From Microvirga calopogonii (lineage in GTDB: Bacteria; Pseudomonadota; Alphaproteobacteria; Rhizobiales; Beijerinckiaceae), in NCBI RefSeq assembly GCF_003347665.1, contig NZ_QDGA01000012.1, positions 62,001 to 126,000 of the forward strand: DNA of 64,000 bases. The letters are read 5' to 3'. The notes under the pieces are model-generated. The model worked only from the letters and a program-made list of their open reading frames with translations, was not told the origin of the DNA and searched no databases. Below, piece after piece: positions 18,690 to 26,589 of this stretch. Position 1 is the stretch's first letter, and the number at the start of each line of letters is the position of its first letter. Both the position numbers and the translations under genes were made by a program.

Positions 18690-19028
18690 ATGGACAAGCT
18701 CACGGGACAAGCCGGAGCGGACGTATTCGCCTTCACCACGAAGTTCGGCGAGACCAATGTGGATCGGATCCTAGACTTCAGGCACGCCGACGACACGATC
18801 AGCTTGGCGAAAGCGGTATTCGGGAAGATCCAGAAGGGCATGCTGTCGAAGGGCGCATTCTGGATCGGCGCGCAGGCGCACGATAAAAGCGACCGCATCA
18901 TCTACAACGACAAGACCGGTGCTCTGTCCTACGACGCGGACGGCACGGGCACGAAATACGCGGCGATCAAGTTCGCGCAGCTGAAGGCGGGATCGCTGCT
19001 GCTGGCGGATAATATTTTCATCGTATGA
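18690..19028 (+). pseudogene. C-terminal fragment of an RTX-type secreted protein
   Basis: 112 residues if read from the ATG at 18690. It covers LTGQAGADVFAF, then a DRILDFRHADDTISL segment, then DRIIYNDKTGALSYDADGTG and ends LLLADNIFIV. This is the same C-terminal domain seen at the ends of the RTX genes at 35833, 42581 and 58403. The frame upstream of this ATG still encodes RTX repeat sequence (RLNGGLG), but a stop at 18651-18653 comes before any normal start, and no clear SD precedes the ATG. It is therefore best seen as the remnant of a larger gene; a short secreted protein cannot be excluded. Confidence 0.6.
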
Positions 19029-19054
19029 TGCCTGAACAGATCGTGTTCGCCATC

Positions 19055-19085
19055 AAAAAGGCCCCGGAGCGATCCGGGGCCTTTT
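19055..19085. terminator. Bidirectional terminator
   Basis: AAAAGGCCCCGGA - GCGAT - TCCGGGGCCTTTT hairpin with A-run and T-run on both sides. It lies between the rightward RTX fragment and the leftward GST gene and can serve both. Confidence 0.9.
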
Positions 19086-19107
19086 CGTTTCTGCCGCAGT
19101 GAAAAGC

Positions 19108-19722
19108 TTACGCCGCCTGCTTCAGGCCTTCGGCCACAAGTGCTTCCTGCACCTTCGGGCGCTCGGCCACGCGGGCCATGAAGGCGCTCAGGTTCTTGAA
19201 CGACGAGATGTCGATGGCGTGGAAGTTGGTCCAGTTCACGACCGTGAAGAGATAGGCGTCGGCGATCGTGAAGGTCTTGCCCATGAGGAAGGGCTGCTTG
19301 CCCAGAACTTCGTCGAGATAGGCGAAGCGCGTGGCGAGACGGTCCTTCGTGGCCGCCTTCATGGCGTCCGGGGTGGCGGGGTTCCAGAGCGGGCCGAAGC
19401 CCTTGTGGATCTCGGAGCTGATGAAGGTGAGCCACTCGATCAGGCGGTAGCGCTCGACGGTGCCGTGGGCAGGCGCGAGGCCGGCGCCGGGCTGCTGGTC
19501 GGCGAGGTACTGGATGATCGCGGCCGCTTCCGTGAGCAGAGAGCCGTCCTGCAGGGCGATGGCCGGCACATAGCCCTTGGGGTTGATGGCGCGGAAGTTC
19601 TCGCCGGTCTCGGTGAGATGCTTCGAGAGATCCACCTTCACGAGCGTGACCGGAAGGCCGGCTTCGCGTGCCACGATATGGGTGGCGAGCGAGCAGGCAC
19701 CGGGGCTGTAGTAGAGCTTCAT
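19108..19722 (-). CDS. Glutathione S-transferase (bacterial GstA-like)
   Basis: 204-residue cytosolic GST. The N-terminal thioredoxin-fold domain begins MKLYYSPGACSLATHIVAREAG, with the Ser/Cys-containing SPGACSL motif of beta-class GST, and continues GYVPAIALQDGSLLTEAAAIIQYL (cis-Pro and the Glu-Ala/Ser glutathione-binding motif). The C-terminal helical domain contains TIADAYLFTVVNW. It lies 28 bp after doxX on the same strand and shares its control region with the divergent MarR gene. Likely role: detoxifying electrophiles. Confidence 0.92.
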   Translation of the reverse strand: MKLYYSPGACSLATHIVAREAGLPVTLVKVDLSKHLTETGENFRAINPKGYVPAIALQDGSLLTEAAAIIQYLADQQPGAGLAPAHGTVERYRLIEWLTFISSEIHKGFGPLWNPATPDAMKAATKDRLATRFAYLDEVLGKQPFLMGKTFTIADAYLFTVVNWTNFHAIDISSFKNLSAFMARVAERPKVQEALVAEGLKQAA

Positions 19723-19750
19723 GGGTTTGGTCCTTGTTGGGAGCCCGGAG

Positions 19751-20200
19751 TTAAGCGGCGGGCTTGAGCGAAGCCGAACCGCCGAAAAGAGGCAGGGAAG
19801 TGGAGGGCTTGAGCGCATAGGCGCCATCACCCAGGAGAGCCTGTGCCACCGAGAGTACGATCAGGTAAAGCGGATATTCCCATCCACCTCCAGAAGCGGA
19901 GAAGACCCATCCGTTGCCCGCATGCACCCAGGCGGCTCCGGCGAGAACCGGGAGGAGACCCAGTGCCACCCAGCGGCTTTGAACGCCAAGAACCAGCAGG
20001 ATGCCGCCGATCAGCTCGGCGAAGAACGTGGCATAGGCCAGGAAAGCCGGCAGGCCGAGCGACTCGAAATACTGCGCCGTGCCAGCCAGCGTGAAGGTCA
20101 TGAGCTTAAGGATAAGGCTGTGCGCGATGTACATGACGCCGAGGGAAACGCGGAGGAGAGCGGTGCCATGGGCAATGCTGGAAGAAGTGGTGTTGGACAT
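19751..20200 (-). CDS. DoxX family membrane protein
   Basis: 149 residues with about four hydrophobic helices. LLRVSLGVMYIAHSLILKL, YATFFAELIGGILLVLGV and RWVALGLLPVLAGAAWVHAGNGWVF are the typical DoxX/DoxD pieces. The family sits in the cytoplasmic membrane and is linked to thiol redox and oxidative stress. It is the first gene of the doxX-gst unit. The ATG at 20200 has GGAG 8 nt upstream; the longer start at 20224 would lie inside an operator palindrome. Confidence 0.85.
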   Translation of the reverse strand: MSNTTSSSIAHGTALLRVSLGVMYIAHSLILKLMTFTLAGTAQYFESLGLPAFLAYATFFAELIGGILLVLGVQSRWVALGLLPVLAGAAWVHAGNGWVFSASGGGWEYPLYLIVLSVAQALLGDGAYALKPSTSLPLFGGSASLKPAA

Positions 20201-20212
20201 CGGAAGAACTCC

Positions 20213-20274
20213 ATGCAGATGCATGAAGATTCATATGCACTTGCATCGAAATGTCAAACATGATGCAAGTGCAT
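20213..20274. promoter_or_regulatory. Three ATGCA-NN-TGCAT palindromes, likely MarR operators
   Basis: Sites are ATGCA-GA-TGCAT (20213-20224), ATGCA-CT-TGCAT (20235-20246) and ATGCA-AG-TGCAT (20263-20274). Centres are 22 and 28 bp apart. The second and third are each other's reverse complement and form a 13-bp inverted repeat (20234-20246 with 20263-20275). They fill the gap between doxX and marR. 12-bp palindromes of this kind suit winged-helix MarR dimers, which often repress their own gene and a divergent neighbour. Confidence 0.8.
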
Positions 20275-20295
20275 AAAAGCAGGAGAGGCTTTGCC

Positions 20296-20754
20296 GTGGT
20301 GCAAGATGTGCAGGAACCGTCGGATGCCGTGACCGATGCCTGGGTCCGTCTTATTCGGGCGGGAAAGGAAGTGGTCGGTCAGATCGAGGCGGAGCTGAAG
20401 GGGGCCGGCTTCCCGTCCCTGTCCTGGTACGACGTGCTCCTGCATCTGAAGCGCCGGTCAGACGGCCGTGCTACGCCTCGGGAGATCGAGGAGGAGGTGC
20501 TCTTCGAGCAGTACAACCTCTCCCGCCTTCTCGACCGGATGGAGACGGAGGGGCTTGTGCGCCGCATCCCTTATCCCGGGGACAGGCGGCGTCAGCTCGT
20601 GGAGATCACGGACGAGGGGCGCCTGCTCCAGCGGCGCATGTGGGGGGTCTACGGCCCGGCCATCAGCCGCTTCGTCGGCGGGAGGCTCTCGGACGGGGAG
20701 GCGGAGCAGCTCGCGGCCCTGCTGCTGAAGCTGATGCATCCGGAGAATGCCTGA
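20296..20754 (+). CDS. MarR-family transcriptional regulator
   Basis: 152-residue winged-helix regulator. The recognition part is LSWYDVLLHLKRRSDGRATPREIEEEVLFEQYNLSRLLDRMETEGLVRR, followed by the wing motif DRRRQLVEITDEGR (DxRxxxvxlTxxG), the MarR hallmark. I place the start at GTG 20296, which has AGGAGAGG 7 nt upstream. An ATG at 20251 is in frame but has no SD and would put the third operator inside the gene. It probably controls itself and the divergent doxX-gst unit; the inducing ligand is unknown. Confidence 0.9.
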   Translation: MVQDVQEPSDAVTDAWVRLIRAGKEVVGQIEAELKGAGFPSLSWYDVLLHLKRRSDGRATPREIEEEVLFEQYNLSRLLDRMETEGLVRRIPYPGDRRRQLVEITDEGRLLQRRMWGVYGPAISRFVGGRLSDGEAEQLAALLLKLMHPENA

Positions 20755-20803
20755 GCCTTCACGAACGATCTGGACGGCGGGGCGTTCATGAGAGAAGACG
20801 GCA

Positions 20804-20854
20804 AAGCATCGGACCCGAAAGTGGATTTGCACTTTCGGGACCCATCCGATGCTT
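20804..20854. repeat. Dispersed palindromic repeat, type B, copy 1
   Basis: Long hairpin: AAGCATCGGA-CCCGAAAGTG, a short loop, CACTTTCGGG-acccA and TCCGATGCTT. The outer and inner arms pair fully except for a 5-nt bulge. A closely related copy in the opposite direction is at 24253-24317, and the similarity continues 20 bp downstream (GCGCATCGTTG). It separates the marR and VOC genes. Confidence 0.8.
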
Positions 20855-20935
20855 CACTCTTTGAAGAGCGCATCGTTGGGCGCGGCCCTCCGGGTCCGCA
20901 CGATGCGCTCAGTTCCGGCTGACGAGGGCTCCCCC

Positions 20936-21484
20936 GTGAAGCGAATTTCCTCACTCTTCACCCGATTGCTGCGCGGTGTCGTGGCCGGGCTGGCCCTTAG
21001 TCTCCTCGCGGCTGCCGTCATCCCGGACATGTCTTCGGCACAGGCGCAGTCGGCACCGACCTCGCGCCCCAGCTCCACCTCCATCCGAACGCCGGATTTC
21101 GACGAGACCGTGGGCTGGTACCAGGAGAAGCTCGGGTTTCGGCTGATCGGCTCCGAGAACTTCGTTCAGGGGCGCACGGCCGTTCTGGAGCGCAGCGGCT
21201 TCCTCCTGGAAATCACCGAGGTCGATCACCTGCTGCAGCCGGAACAGGAACCCCATGCCACGGGCGGCGTCGCGGTCACGCGGCTGCCGGTCATCAGTCT
21301 CCTGGTTCCCGATGTGGACAAGGAGGTCGAGCGCCTGCGGAAAGCCGGGGTCGAGATCCTGCAAAATCCCGAGGATGAGCTCGACGGGCGCTTTCGAACG
21401 GCGCAGATCCGTGACAACGGCCGCCATCGGATCGAGCTGCGCGAACCCATCGACGAGAACAGCTTCCACGCGATGGGGCGATAA
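20936..21484 (+). CDS. Exported VOC/glyoxalase-fold protein
   Basis: 182 residues. A hydrophobic N-terminus (VAGLALSLLAAAVIP, ending SSAQAQS) looks like a signal peptide or anchor, which is unusual for this superfamily. The rest is one VOC domain: TPDFDETVGWYQEKLGFRLI, then VISLLVPDVDKEVERLRKAGVEI and IRDNGRHRIELREP. I start at GTG 20936, which has GAGGG 7 nt upstream; a longer frame to 20849 would run through the type B repeat. Substrate unknown. Confidence 0.75.
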   Translation: MKRISSLFTRLLRGVVAGLALSLLAAAVIPDMSSAQAQSAPTSRPSSTSIRTPDFDETVGWYQEKLGFRLIGSENFVQGRTAVLERSGFLLEITEVDHLLQPEQEPHATGGVAVTRLPVISLLVPDVDKEVERLRKAGVEILQNPEDELDGRFRTAQIRDNGRHRIELREPIDENSFHAMGR

Positions 21485-21567
21485 AAAAATCCATCCCAGG
21501 GGCGGGAATAAGGCCAAGCACGGCGTGTCTCTGAATCGTGGTCATCGTCGACCTCAGGAGGACACCC

Positions 21568-21954
21568 ATGAAGCTGTTTCTGCGTCCGGCCGTCCTGGCC
21601 GGAGCCCTCGTCGCCGCATCCGTCGCGCTCGCCCAGGGCGCAGCCCCTGCGAAGGTGGCGGATACGAGCAAGGGCAAGGCCCTCGTCGATGCCAAAGGCA
21701 TGACCCTCTATACCTTCGACCGCGACACGGCCGGCAAATCCGCCTGCAACGGCCAGTGCGCCCAGAACTGGCCGCCCCTCATGGCAGCCGGCGGTGCCGC
21801 CGCATCGGGCGACTGGAGCGTGGTGACCCGCGACGACGGCTCCAAGCAATGGGCCTATAAGGGCAAGCCGCTTTATCTCTGGGTCAAGGACACCAAGCCG
21901 GGCGAGGTCACGGGCGACGGCGTCAACAATGTCTGGCATATCGCGGCGCCGTAA
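21568..21954 (+). CDS. Secreted COG4315 protein with Yx(FWY)xxD motifs
   Basis: 128 residues. A signal peptide (MKLFLRPAVLAGALVAASVA) is followed by two Yx[FWY]xxD motifs, YTFDRD and YLWVKD, spaced by CNGQCAQNWPPLMA. This is the pattern of the COG4315 predicted lipoprotein family. There is no lipobox cysteine after the signal peptide here, so it is probably free in the periplasm. An AGGAGG site precedes the ATG. It lies 50 bp before an ECF sigma/anti-sigma pair, and such proteins are commonly found next to sigma operons. Confidence 0.85.
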   Translation: MKLFLRPAVLAGALVAASVALAQGAAPAKVADTSKGKALVDAKGMTLYTFDRDTAGKSACNGQCAQNWPPLMAAGGAAASGDWSVVTRDDGSKQWAYKGKPLYLWVKDTKPGEVTGDGVNNVWHIAAP

Positions 21955-22004
21955 CGGTTGCCGGACATGCCAATTCATCGTTCAATGATGCCGCCAACAG
22001 AGAC

Positions 22005-22517
22005 TTGACCTTGGACGAGATCGCTTCCCTTCTCGAGCCGCAGATCCCAGGCCTGCGCCGCTACGCCTGGGCCCTGCTGCGCGACGGCGAGGCGGCAGAC
22101 GATCTCGTTCAGGACACGCTGGAGCGCGCGATCAGCCGCTGGCACCAGCGGCGCGACGGCGATTTGCGGGCTTGGCTCTTCGCGATCCAGCGCAACCTGT
22201 TCATCAACAGCCTGCGCCGACGCAAGGCGCAGGGCACGCGCGTGGCGGAGGATGTCCTGAACGATGTCCAGGCGCCCGGCACGAGCCCGGAAGGCCATGC
22301 CGGGTTGCACGACGTCCTGAGAGGGCTCGATGCCCTGCCGGAGGAGCAGCGTTCCATTCTGCTGCTGGTCGGCGTCGAGGACCTGTCCTACGAGCAGGCC
22401 GCGCAGGCGTTGGACATCCCGCTCGGCACGGTGATGTCCCGCCTGAGCCGCGCGCGGGCGCACCTGAGGGAATTCATGGAGAACGGGCGCAGCGCCACCT
22501 TGAGGAGAGTGAAGTGA
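22005..22517 (+). CDS. ECF-family RNA polymerase sigma factor
   Basis: 170-residue ECF sigma factor. Region 2 is RRYAWALLRDGEAADDLVQDTLERAISRW, with ADDLVQDT the core-binding helix. Region 4 is LPEEQRSILLLVGVEDLSYEQAAQALDIPLGTVMSRLSRARAHL, a helix-turn-helix reading the -35 element. No in-frame ATG is available; the start appears to be TTG at 22005 with a weak SD, so the exact N-terminus is uncertain. Its stop overlaps the GTG of the anti-sigma gene by 4 bp. Confidence 0.9.
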   Translation: MTLDEIASLLEPQIPGLRRYAWALLRDGEAADDLVQDTLERAISRWHQRRDGDLRAWLFAIQRNLFINSLRRRKAQGTRVAEDVLNDVQAPGTSPEGHAGLHDVLRGLDALPEEQRSILLLVGVEDLSYEQAAQALDIPLGTVMSRLSRARAHLREFMENGRSATLRRVK

Positions 22518-23323
22518 CGGGCGAGCGACCCATCGGAGAAGACGATCTGCAGGCTTTCGTCGACGGCAGGCTTTCGGCTTCGCAGCGCGAGGCGGTGAAG
22601 GCCTATCTCGCCGATCACCCGGCAACGGCCGAGCAGGTCGAGCGCGAGACCGCGCTCCGGGAAGCCCTGCGCGCGCGCCTCGCCTTCAAGGCTCAGGAGC
22701 CCATCCCGTCACGCCTGCGAGTCGCCAATCTCGTGGCTGCGCGGCGCCGCTCCTCGACGTTGCGTCCCGCGGCTTTCGCAGCCGTCCTGGCGTGGCTCGC
22801 GATCGGCGGAGCCATGGGAGCCTGGGGCGGTGTCTGGTGGGCGTCCCGCGCGCTGAAGCAGGCGGAGTCCGTGAGCGTCGCCGACAACGCCATCGCGGCG
22901 CACCGCATCTATGTCAGCGAGCGGCTGCACCCCGTGGAAGTTCCCGCCGAGCAGGAGGCGCATCTCGTGCAATGGCTATCGCGCCGCGTGGGCAAGCCGC
23001 TGACGGCGCCGAACCTGAATGCCCAGGGCTACCATCTCATCGGTGGGCGACTGCTGCCCGACGGCGGCGAGGCGGCGGCGCTCTTCATGTATGAAAATGC
23101 GGGTGGAAACCGCCTCACGCTCTATGCCCGTGCAGGTGGGGACGAGACGGAGACATCCTTCCGCTTCGAGGAGCGGGACGGTATCTCCGCATGCTCCTGG
23201 ATCGACAAGGGGCTGTCCTATGTGGTGACGGCAAAGGTGAGCCGTGCCCAGCTTCTGCCGGTTGCCGAGGCGATCTACAAGCAGCTCGAGGCTACAAGCG
23301 AGCCCGAGAAGGGTCACTTGTAG
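22514..23323 (+). CDS. Membrane anti-sigma factor
   Basis: 269 residues. The N-terminal DDLQAFVDGRLSASQREAVKAYLADHP is the usual anti-sigma domain found after ECF sigma genes, but without zinc-ligand cysteines. A single transmembrane helix at about 92-113 (AAFAAVLAWLAIGGAMGAWGGVWW) follows, then a periplasmic domain of about 155 residues with LNAQGYHLIGGRLLPDGGEAAALFMYEN and ISACSWIDKGLSYVVTA. Translation is coupled to the sigma gene by GTGA. It should hold the sigma factor inactive until an envelope signal arrives. Confidence 0.87.
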   Translation: MTGERPIGEDDLQAFVDGRLSASQREAVKAYLADHPATAEQVERETALREALRARLAFKAQEPIPSRLRVANLVAARRRSSTLRPAAFAAVLAWLAIGGAMGAWGGVWWASRALKQAESVSVADNAIAAHRIYVSERLHPVEVPAEQEAHLVQWLSRRVGKPLTAPNLNAQGYHLIGGRLLPDGGEAAALFMYENAGGNRLTLYARAGGDETETSFRFEERDGISACSWIDKGLSYVVTAKVSRAQLLPVAEAIYKQLEATSEPEKGHL

Positions 23324-23337
23324 CACTCATCGTGTCG

Positions 23338-24165
23338 TCAGCCGAAAACGGCCGGATCAGGTCCGACGCGGCCGGAAGCATCGTCGAGACCTTCGATCAC
23401 GCGCATGTCCTCCGCATCGAGCTTGAAGTCGAACACGTCGATGTTCTCGCGCATGCGCGACGGCGTGACGGATTTCGGAATGACCACGAGACCGTTGTCG
23501 AGATGCCAACGAAGAATGACCTGTGCGGGTGTCTTGCCGTATTTGCGGCCGATCGCGGCAAGGGTCTCGTCGGCGACGAGCGTGCCCTGTCCGAGCGGGC
23601 TCCAGGATTCCGTGACGATTCCGTTCTTGGAGTGGAAGGCGCGCAGTTCGTTCTGCTGGAAGCGCGGATGCAGTTCGATCTGATTGACGGACGGCGTCAC
23701 ACCGGTCTCATCGATCAGCCGCCGCAGATGCGGCACCATGAAGTTCGACACGCCGATGGATTTCGCGCGGCCATCCTGCTTCAACTTGATCAACGCGCGC
23801 CACGTGTCGAGATAAGCGTCGCTGCCAGCCACGGGCCAGTGGATGAGATAGAGATCGACATGATCGAGTCCGAGGCGCGCCAGGCTCTCGTCGAAGGCCT
23901 GCAACGTGCTGTCGTAGCCGTGGCGGTCGTTCCAGACCTTCGTGGTGATGAAGAGTTCGTCGCGCGAGACGGGCGCTGCCTTGATGGCCTGCCCCACACC
24001 TTCCTCGTTGCCGTAGATCGCAGCCGTATCGATGGAGCGGTAGCCTGCCTTGATGGCCTCGCCGACAGCGCTCGCGGCTTCCTCGTTGGAGACCCGCCAG
24101 ACGCCGTAGCCGAATTGCGGCATGGCGTTTCCATCGTTCAGGCGGACAGTGGGTATAATCGACAT
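23338..24165 (-). CDS. Aldo/keto reductase
   Basis: 275-residue NADPH-dependent AKR of the 2,5-diketo-D-gluconate reductase type. The catalytic tetrad is visible in SIDTAAIYGNE (Asp and Tyr), TTKVWN (Lys) and LIHWP (His). The cofactor-binding end has IPKSVTPSRMRENIDVFDF. The ATG at 24165 has GGAG 6 nt upstream and is preferred over the ATG at 24177. It ends 14 bp from the anti-sigma gene, converging with it. Substrate unknown. Confidence 0.93.
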   Translation of the reverse strand: MSIIPTVRLNDGNAMPQFGYGVWRVSNEEAASAVGEAIKAGYRSIDTAAIYGNEEGVGQAIKAAPVSRDELFITTKVWNDRHGYDSTLQAFDESLARLGLDHVDLYLIHWPVAGSDAYLDTWRALIKLKQDGRAKSIGVSNFMVPHLRRLIDETGVTPSVNQIELHPRFQQNELRAFHSKNGIVTESWSPLGQGTLVADETLAAIGRKYGKTPAQVILRWHLDNGLVVIPKSVTPSRMRENIDVFDFKLDAEDMRVIEGLDDASGRVGPDPAVFG

Positions 24166-24204
24166 AGACTGCTCCATTGATCGTGCGGCAGGAGAATAGG
24201 GCTG

Positions 24205-24317
24205 GCGCATCGTGCGGAAAAGTGGACCCGGTTTTCCGCATCAACGATGCGCTTTTCAAGAGCGGAGCATCGGATTGGATCCCAAAAGTGCAAATCCACT
24301 TTTGGGTCCGATGCTTC
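24205..24317. repeat. Dispersed palindromic repeat, type B, copy 2
   Basis: Two hairpins in tandem. The first pairs CGCATCGTGCGGAAAA (24206 on) with TTTTCCGCAtcaaCGATGCG. The second pairs GAGCATCGGATtGGATCCCAAAAGTG with CACTTTTGGGTCCGATGCTTC, ending at 24317. Read on the minus strand it aligns with copy 1 at 20804. It fills the divergent gap between the AKR and the flavodoxin-like gene. Confidence 0.75.
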
Positions 24318-24412
24318 ACGTGGGAATAAGCAAATAGTGATCGTCTCGGGCCTGCGCCATGCCGGAACCGGCATAGCCACCCCGCGTTGCAAGCTTGGCA
24401 CATCTTCTCTCG

Positions 24413-25507
24413 ATGCAGGAGCTCGCATTGTCCGTTCCAGAAGCGCGGAAGGGCACGCCCGATCCGACCCTCGACCAGGCCGAGTTCCGCAAACGGTTTC
24501 TCGAGCAGTTTCAGGACCCTGCCTACGAGCCTCTGGAGAACGAGCTTCAGCGGATTGCCGATGCGGCCTGGGATGCTTACAGCCATCACAGGAAAAGCCC
24601 CAAGACCCGAAAGGCAGGCCCGGGCTTCGCAGATCCCGACTACGATCTCGCGGTCGATTGGATCGCCGCGAAGGAAGCCATCGAGCAGGCGCAGAAGCGG
24701 CATGAGGATCCGGGCGGCCCGGCCCGTTTCCTGCTGATCTCGGCCTCGTCGCGCAGCGAGCACACCTGTCCCGGCGAGATGTCCAAGAGCTACCGTCTCG
24801 TGGAGATCGCCCATCAGGTTCTCGCCAGCGCCGGAAATACCGAGGTCGAAGTGCTGGAACTGAGCCGTCTCACCGCCGAGTACGGCCGCCATATCCATCC
24901 CTGCAAGGCCTGCTTCTCGACGGCGGCCGCTTTGTGCCATTGGCCCTGTTCCTGTTATCCCAATTACTCGCTCGGGCAGACCCAGGACTGGATGAACGAC
25001 ATCTACCCGAAATGGGTGGAAGCCCACGGCGTCATGATCGTCACTCCGGTCAACTGGTACCAGGTCTCGTCTCCCTTGAAGCTGATGATGGACCGGCTCG
25101 TCTGCGCCGATGGCGGCAATCCGGATCCCACATCGACACAGGGCAAGAAAACGGATCTTGCGAAGAGGCTCGAGCTGAAGGGCTGGGATTATCCCAAGCA
25201 CCTGGAAGGCCGGCTCTTCTCCGTCGTCGTCCACGGCGACGCGGAGGGCGCGGGCGGCGTTCGCCGCAGCCTGTCCGACTGGCTACGCGCCATGGATCTC
25301 GAGTCCGCGGGCGGAGCCGCGGAATTCGAGCGCTATATCGGCTATTGGAAGCCCTATGCCACCAGCCACGAGGAACTCGACCGGGATCGGGCCGTGCAGG
25401 ATGAGGTCCGCAACGCCGCATGGACGCTCCTGGAAGCCGTCAAGGCGAAGCGGGAGGGAAAGCTCGTCTCCGCCGGCAAGGCGCTCAAAGAGCCGCGTCA
25501 GAAGTGA
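24413..25507 (+). CDS. Flavodoxin-fold NAD(P)H-dependent FMN reductase
   Basis: 364 residues. The first 105 residues are a helical extension (LDQAEFRKRFLEQF, LENELQRIADAAWDAY) that ordinary FMN reductases lack. The flavodoxin-like domain then runs from FLLISASSRSEHTCPGEMSKSYRL to about residue 300, with PVNWYQVSSPLKLMMDRLVCADG in the FMN-binding region and a Cys-rich stretch CKACFSTAAALCHWPCSC. The start is uncertain: ATG 24413 has no good SD and a TTG at 24428 follows GCAGGAG. Likely a cytosolic flavin/quinone reductase. Confidence 0.8.
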   Translation: MQELALSVPEARKGTPDPTLDQAEFRKRFLEQFQDPAYEPLENELQRIADAAWDAYSHHRKSPKTRKAGPGFADPDYDLAVDWIAAKEAIEQAQKRHEDPGGPARFLLISASSRSEHTCPGEMSKSYRLVEIAHQVLASAGNTEVEVLELSRLTAEYGRHIHPCKACFSTAAALCHWPCSCYPNYSLGQTQDWMNDIYPKWVEAHGVMIVTPVNWYQVSSPLKLMMDRLVCADGGNPDPTSTQGKKTDLAKRLELKGWDYPKHLEGRLFSVVVHGDAEGAGGVRRSLSDWLRAMDLESAGGAAEFERYIGYWKPYATSHEELDRDRAVQDEVRNAAWTLLEAVKAKREGKLVSAGKALKEPRQK

Positions 25508-25560
25508 AACGGCCGGGCATGGCGCCCGGCCTCCATGAGAGAAGTTCGTTCGGGTCGATC

Positions 25561-26589
25561 TTATTTGGGAGCCGACTTGACTTCGGCATCCCACTTCTTC
25601 AGCAGGCGCGTCCGCTCCGCCACGGAACCGTATTTGGCCGTGTCGTAGTTGATCAGCTTCATCTCCGATAGCTTCGGCGCATCCGGCGAAACCGGCGCGT
25701 TCTTGTTGGACGCGATGGAATAGATCTTCAGGTCCGAGCCGACGAGCTTCTGTGCCTCCGCCGAGAGCGCCCAGTCCACGAATTTCTGCGCCGTCTCCGT
25801 ATTCTTGCCGCCCTTCACGACGGAGATGGATCCAGTCTCGTAGCCTGTGCCTTCGCAGGGAGCGAGGGTTTTGACCGGGGCGCCCTCGGCTATCATCGTC
25901 ACCATGTCGTGCATGAACGCGATGGCGATCCCGGTTTCGCCCAGCGCCACGGCCTTGACCGGAGCGGCCCCGGACTTGGTGTATTGATTGACGTTCTTGT
26001 GCAGGGTTTTCATGTAGTCGAAGGCCTTGTCCTCGCCCATTAGCTGAACGAGCGAGGCCAGGAAGACATAGGCCGTGCCGGACGAGTTCGGATCGGAGAC
26101 CTGCACCTCGTCGCGGTATTTCGGATCGAGCAGATCCGCCCAGCATTTCGGCTCCGGCAGGCCGCGGCTTTCGAGCACCTTCGTGTTGTAGCCGATCCCG
26201 AGGGCGCCGAGATAAGTTCCCGTCGCGCGGTACCCGGCCTGCTCCGCGAAGCGCTGGGCCCAGTCATGCAGCTCCGGCAGCTTGGGCGACTTGTATTCGA
26301 CGGTCAGACCTTCCTCGGCCGCTTGGATATGGGAATCGCCTGGGCCGCCCCACCATATATCGGCGCGCGGGTTCGAGGCTTCGGCCCTGATCTGCGCCAG
26401 GGTTTCGCCGGTGCTCTTGCGCACCATCGTGGCCTTCGCGCCCGTCGCCTTCTCGAAGGCCGCGACACCGACGCGGCACTGCTCTTCGAGAATGGAGCAA
26501 TAGATGGTGATCGGCGCCTGAGCCTGAGCGGCATAAGGTGCCGCGCAGAGAGTTGTCGTAAGGGCGAGGCCCAGCAGTGACAGTCGCAT
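25561..26589 (-). CDS. Periplasmic ABC-transporter substrate-binding protein (Fe3+/phosphonate type)
   Basis: 342 residues. A signal peptide (MRLSLLGLALTTTLCAAPYA) leads to ITIYCSILEEQCRVGVAAFEKATG, then TGETLAQIRAEASNPRADIWWGG and LGIGYNTKVLESRGLPEPKCWADLLDP, as in FbpA/PotD-like class II binding proteins for iron or small organophosphonates. GGGAGG precedes the ATG. No permease or ATPase gene of this type is adjacent; the next genes are the methionine transporter. It therefore stands as an orphan, or its partners are elsewhere. Confidence 0.87.
   Translation of the reverse strand: MRLSLLGLALTTTLCAAPYAAQAQAPITIYCSILEEQCRVGVAAFEKATGAKATMVRKSTGETLAQIRAEASNPRADIWWGGPGDSHIQAAEEGLTVEYKSPKLPELHDWAQRFAEQAGYRATGTYLGALGIGYNTKVLESRGLPEPKCWADLLDPKYRDEVQVSDPNSSGTAYVFLASLVQLMGEDKAFDYMKTLHKNVNQYTKSGAAPVKAVALGETGIAIAFMHDMVTMIAEGAPVKTLAPCEGTGYETGSISVVKGGKNTETAQKFVDWALSAEAQKLVGSDLKIYSIASNKNAPVSPDAPKLSEMKLINYDTAKYGSVAERTRLLKKWDAEVKSAPK

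Noticed and set aside
20251..20295. MarR start at ATG 20251
   Set aside because: No SD and it contains an operator palindrome; GTG 20296 has AGGAGAGG 7 nt upstream.
20849..20935. Longer N-terminus for the VOC protein
   Set aside because: The added 29 codons run out of the type B repeat and lack an SD; GTG 20936 has GAGGG at a good distance and opens a signal peptide.
25508..25560. Terminator hairpin GGCCGGGC / GCCCGGCC between the flavodoxin-like gene and the binding protein
   Set aside because: The stem is good, but there is no T-run on either strand, so I leave it as a stem only.
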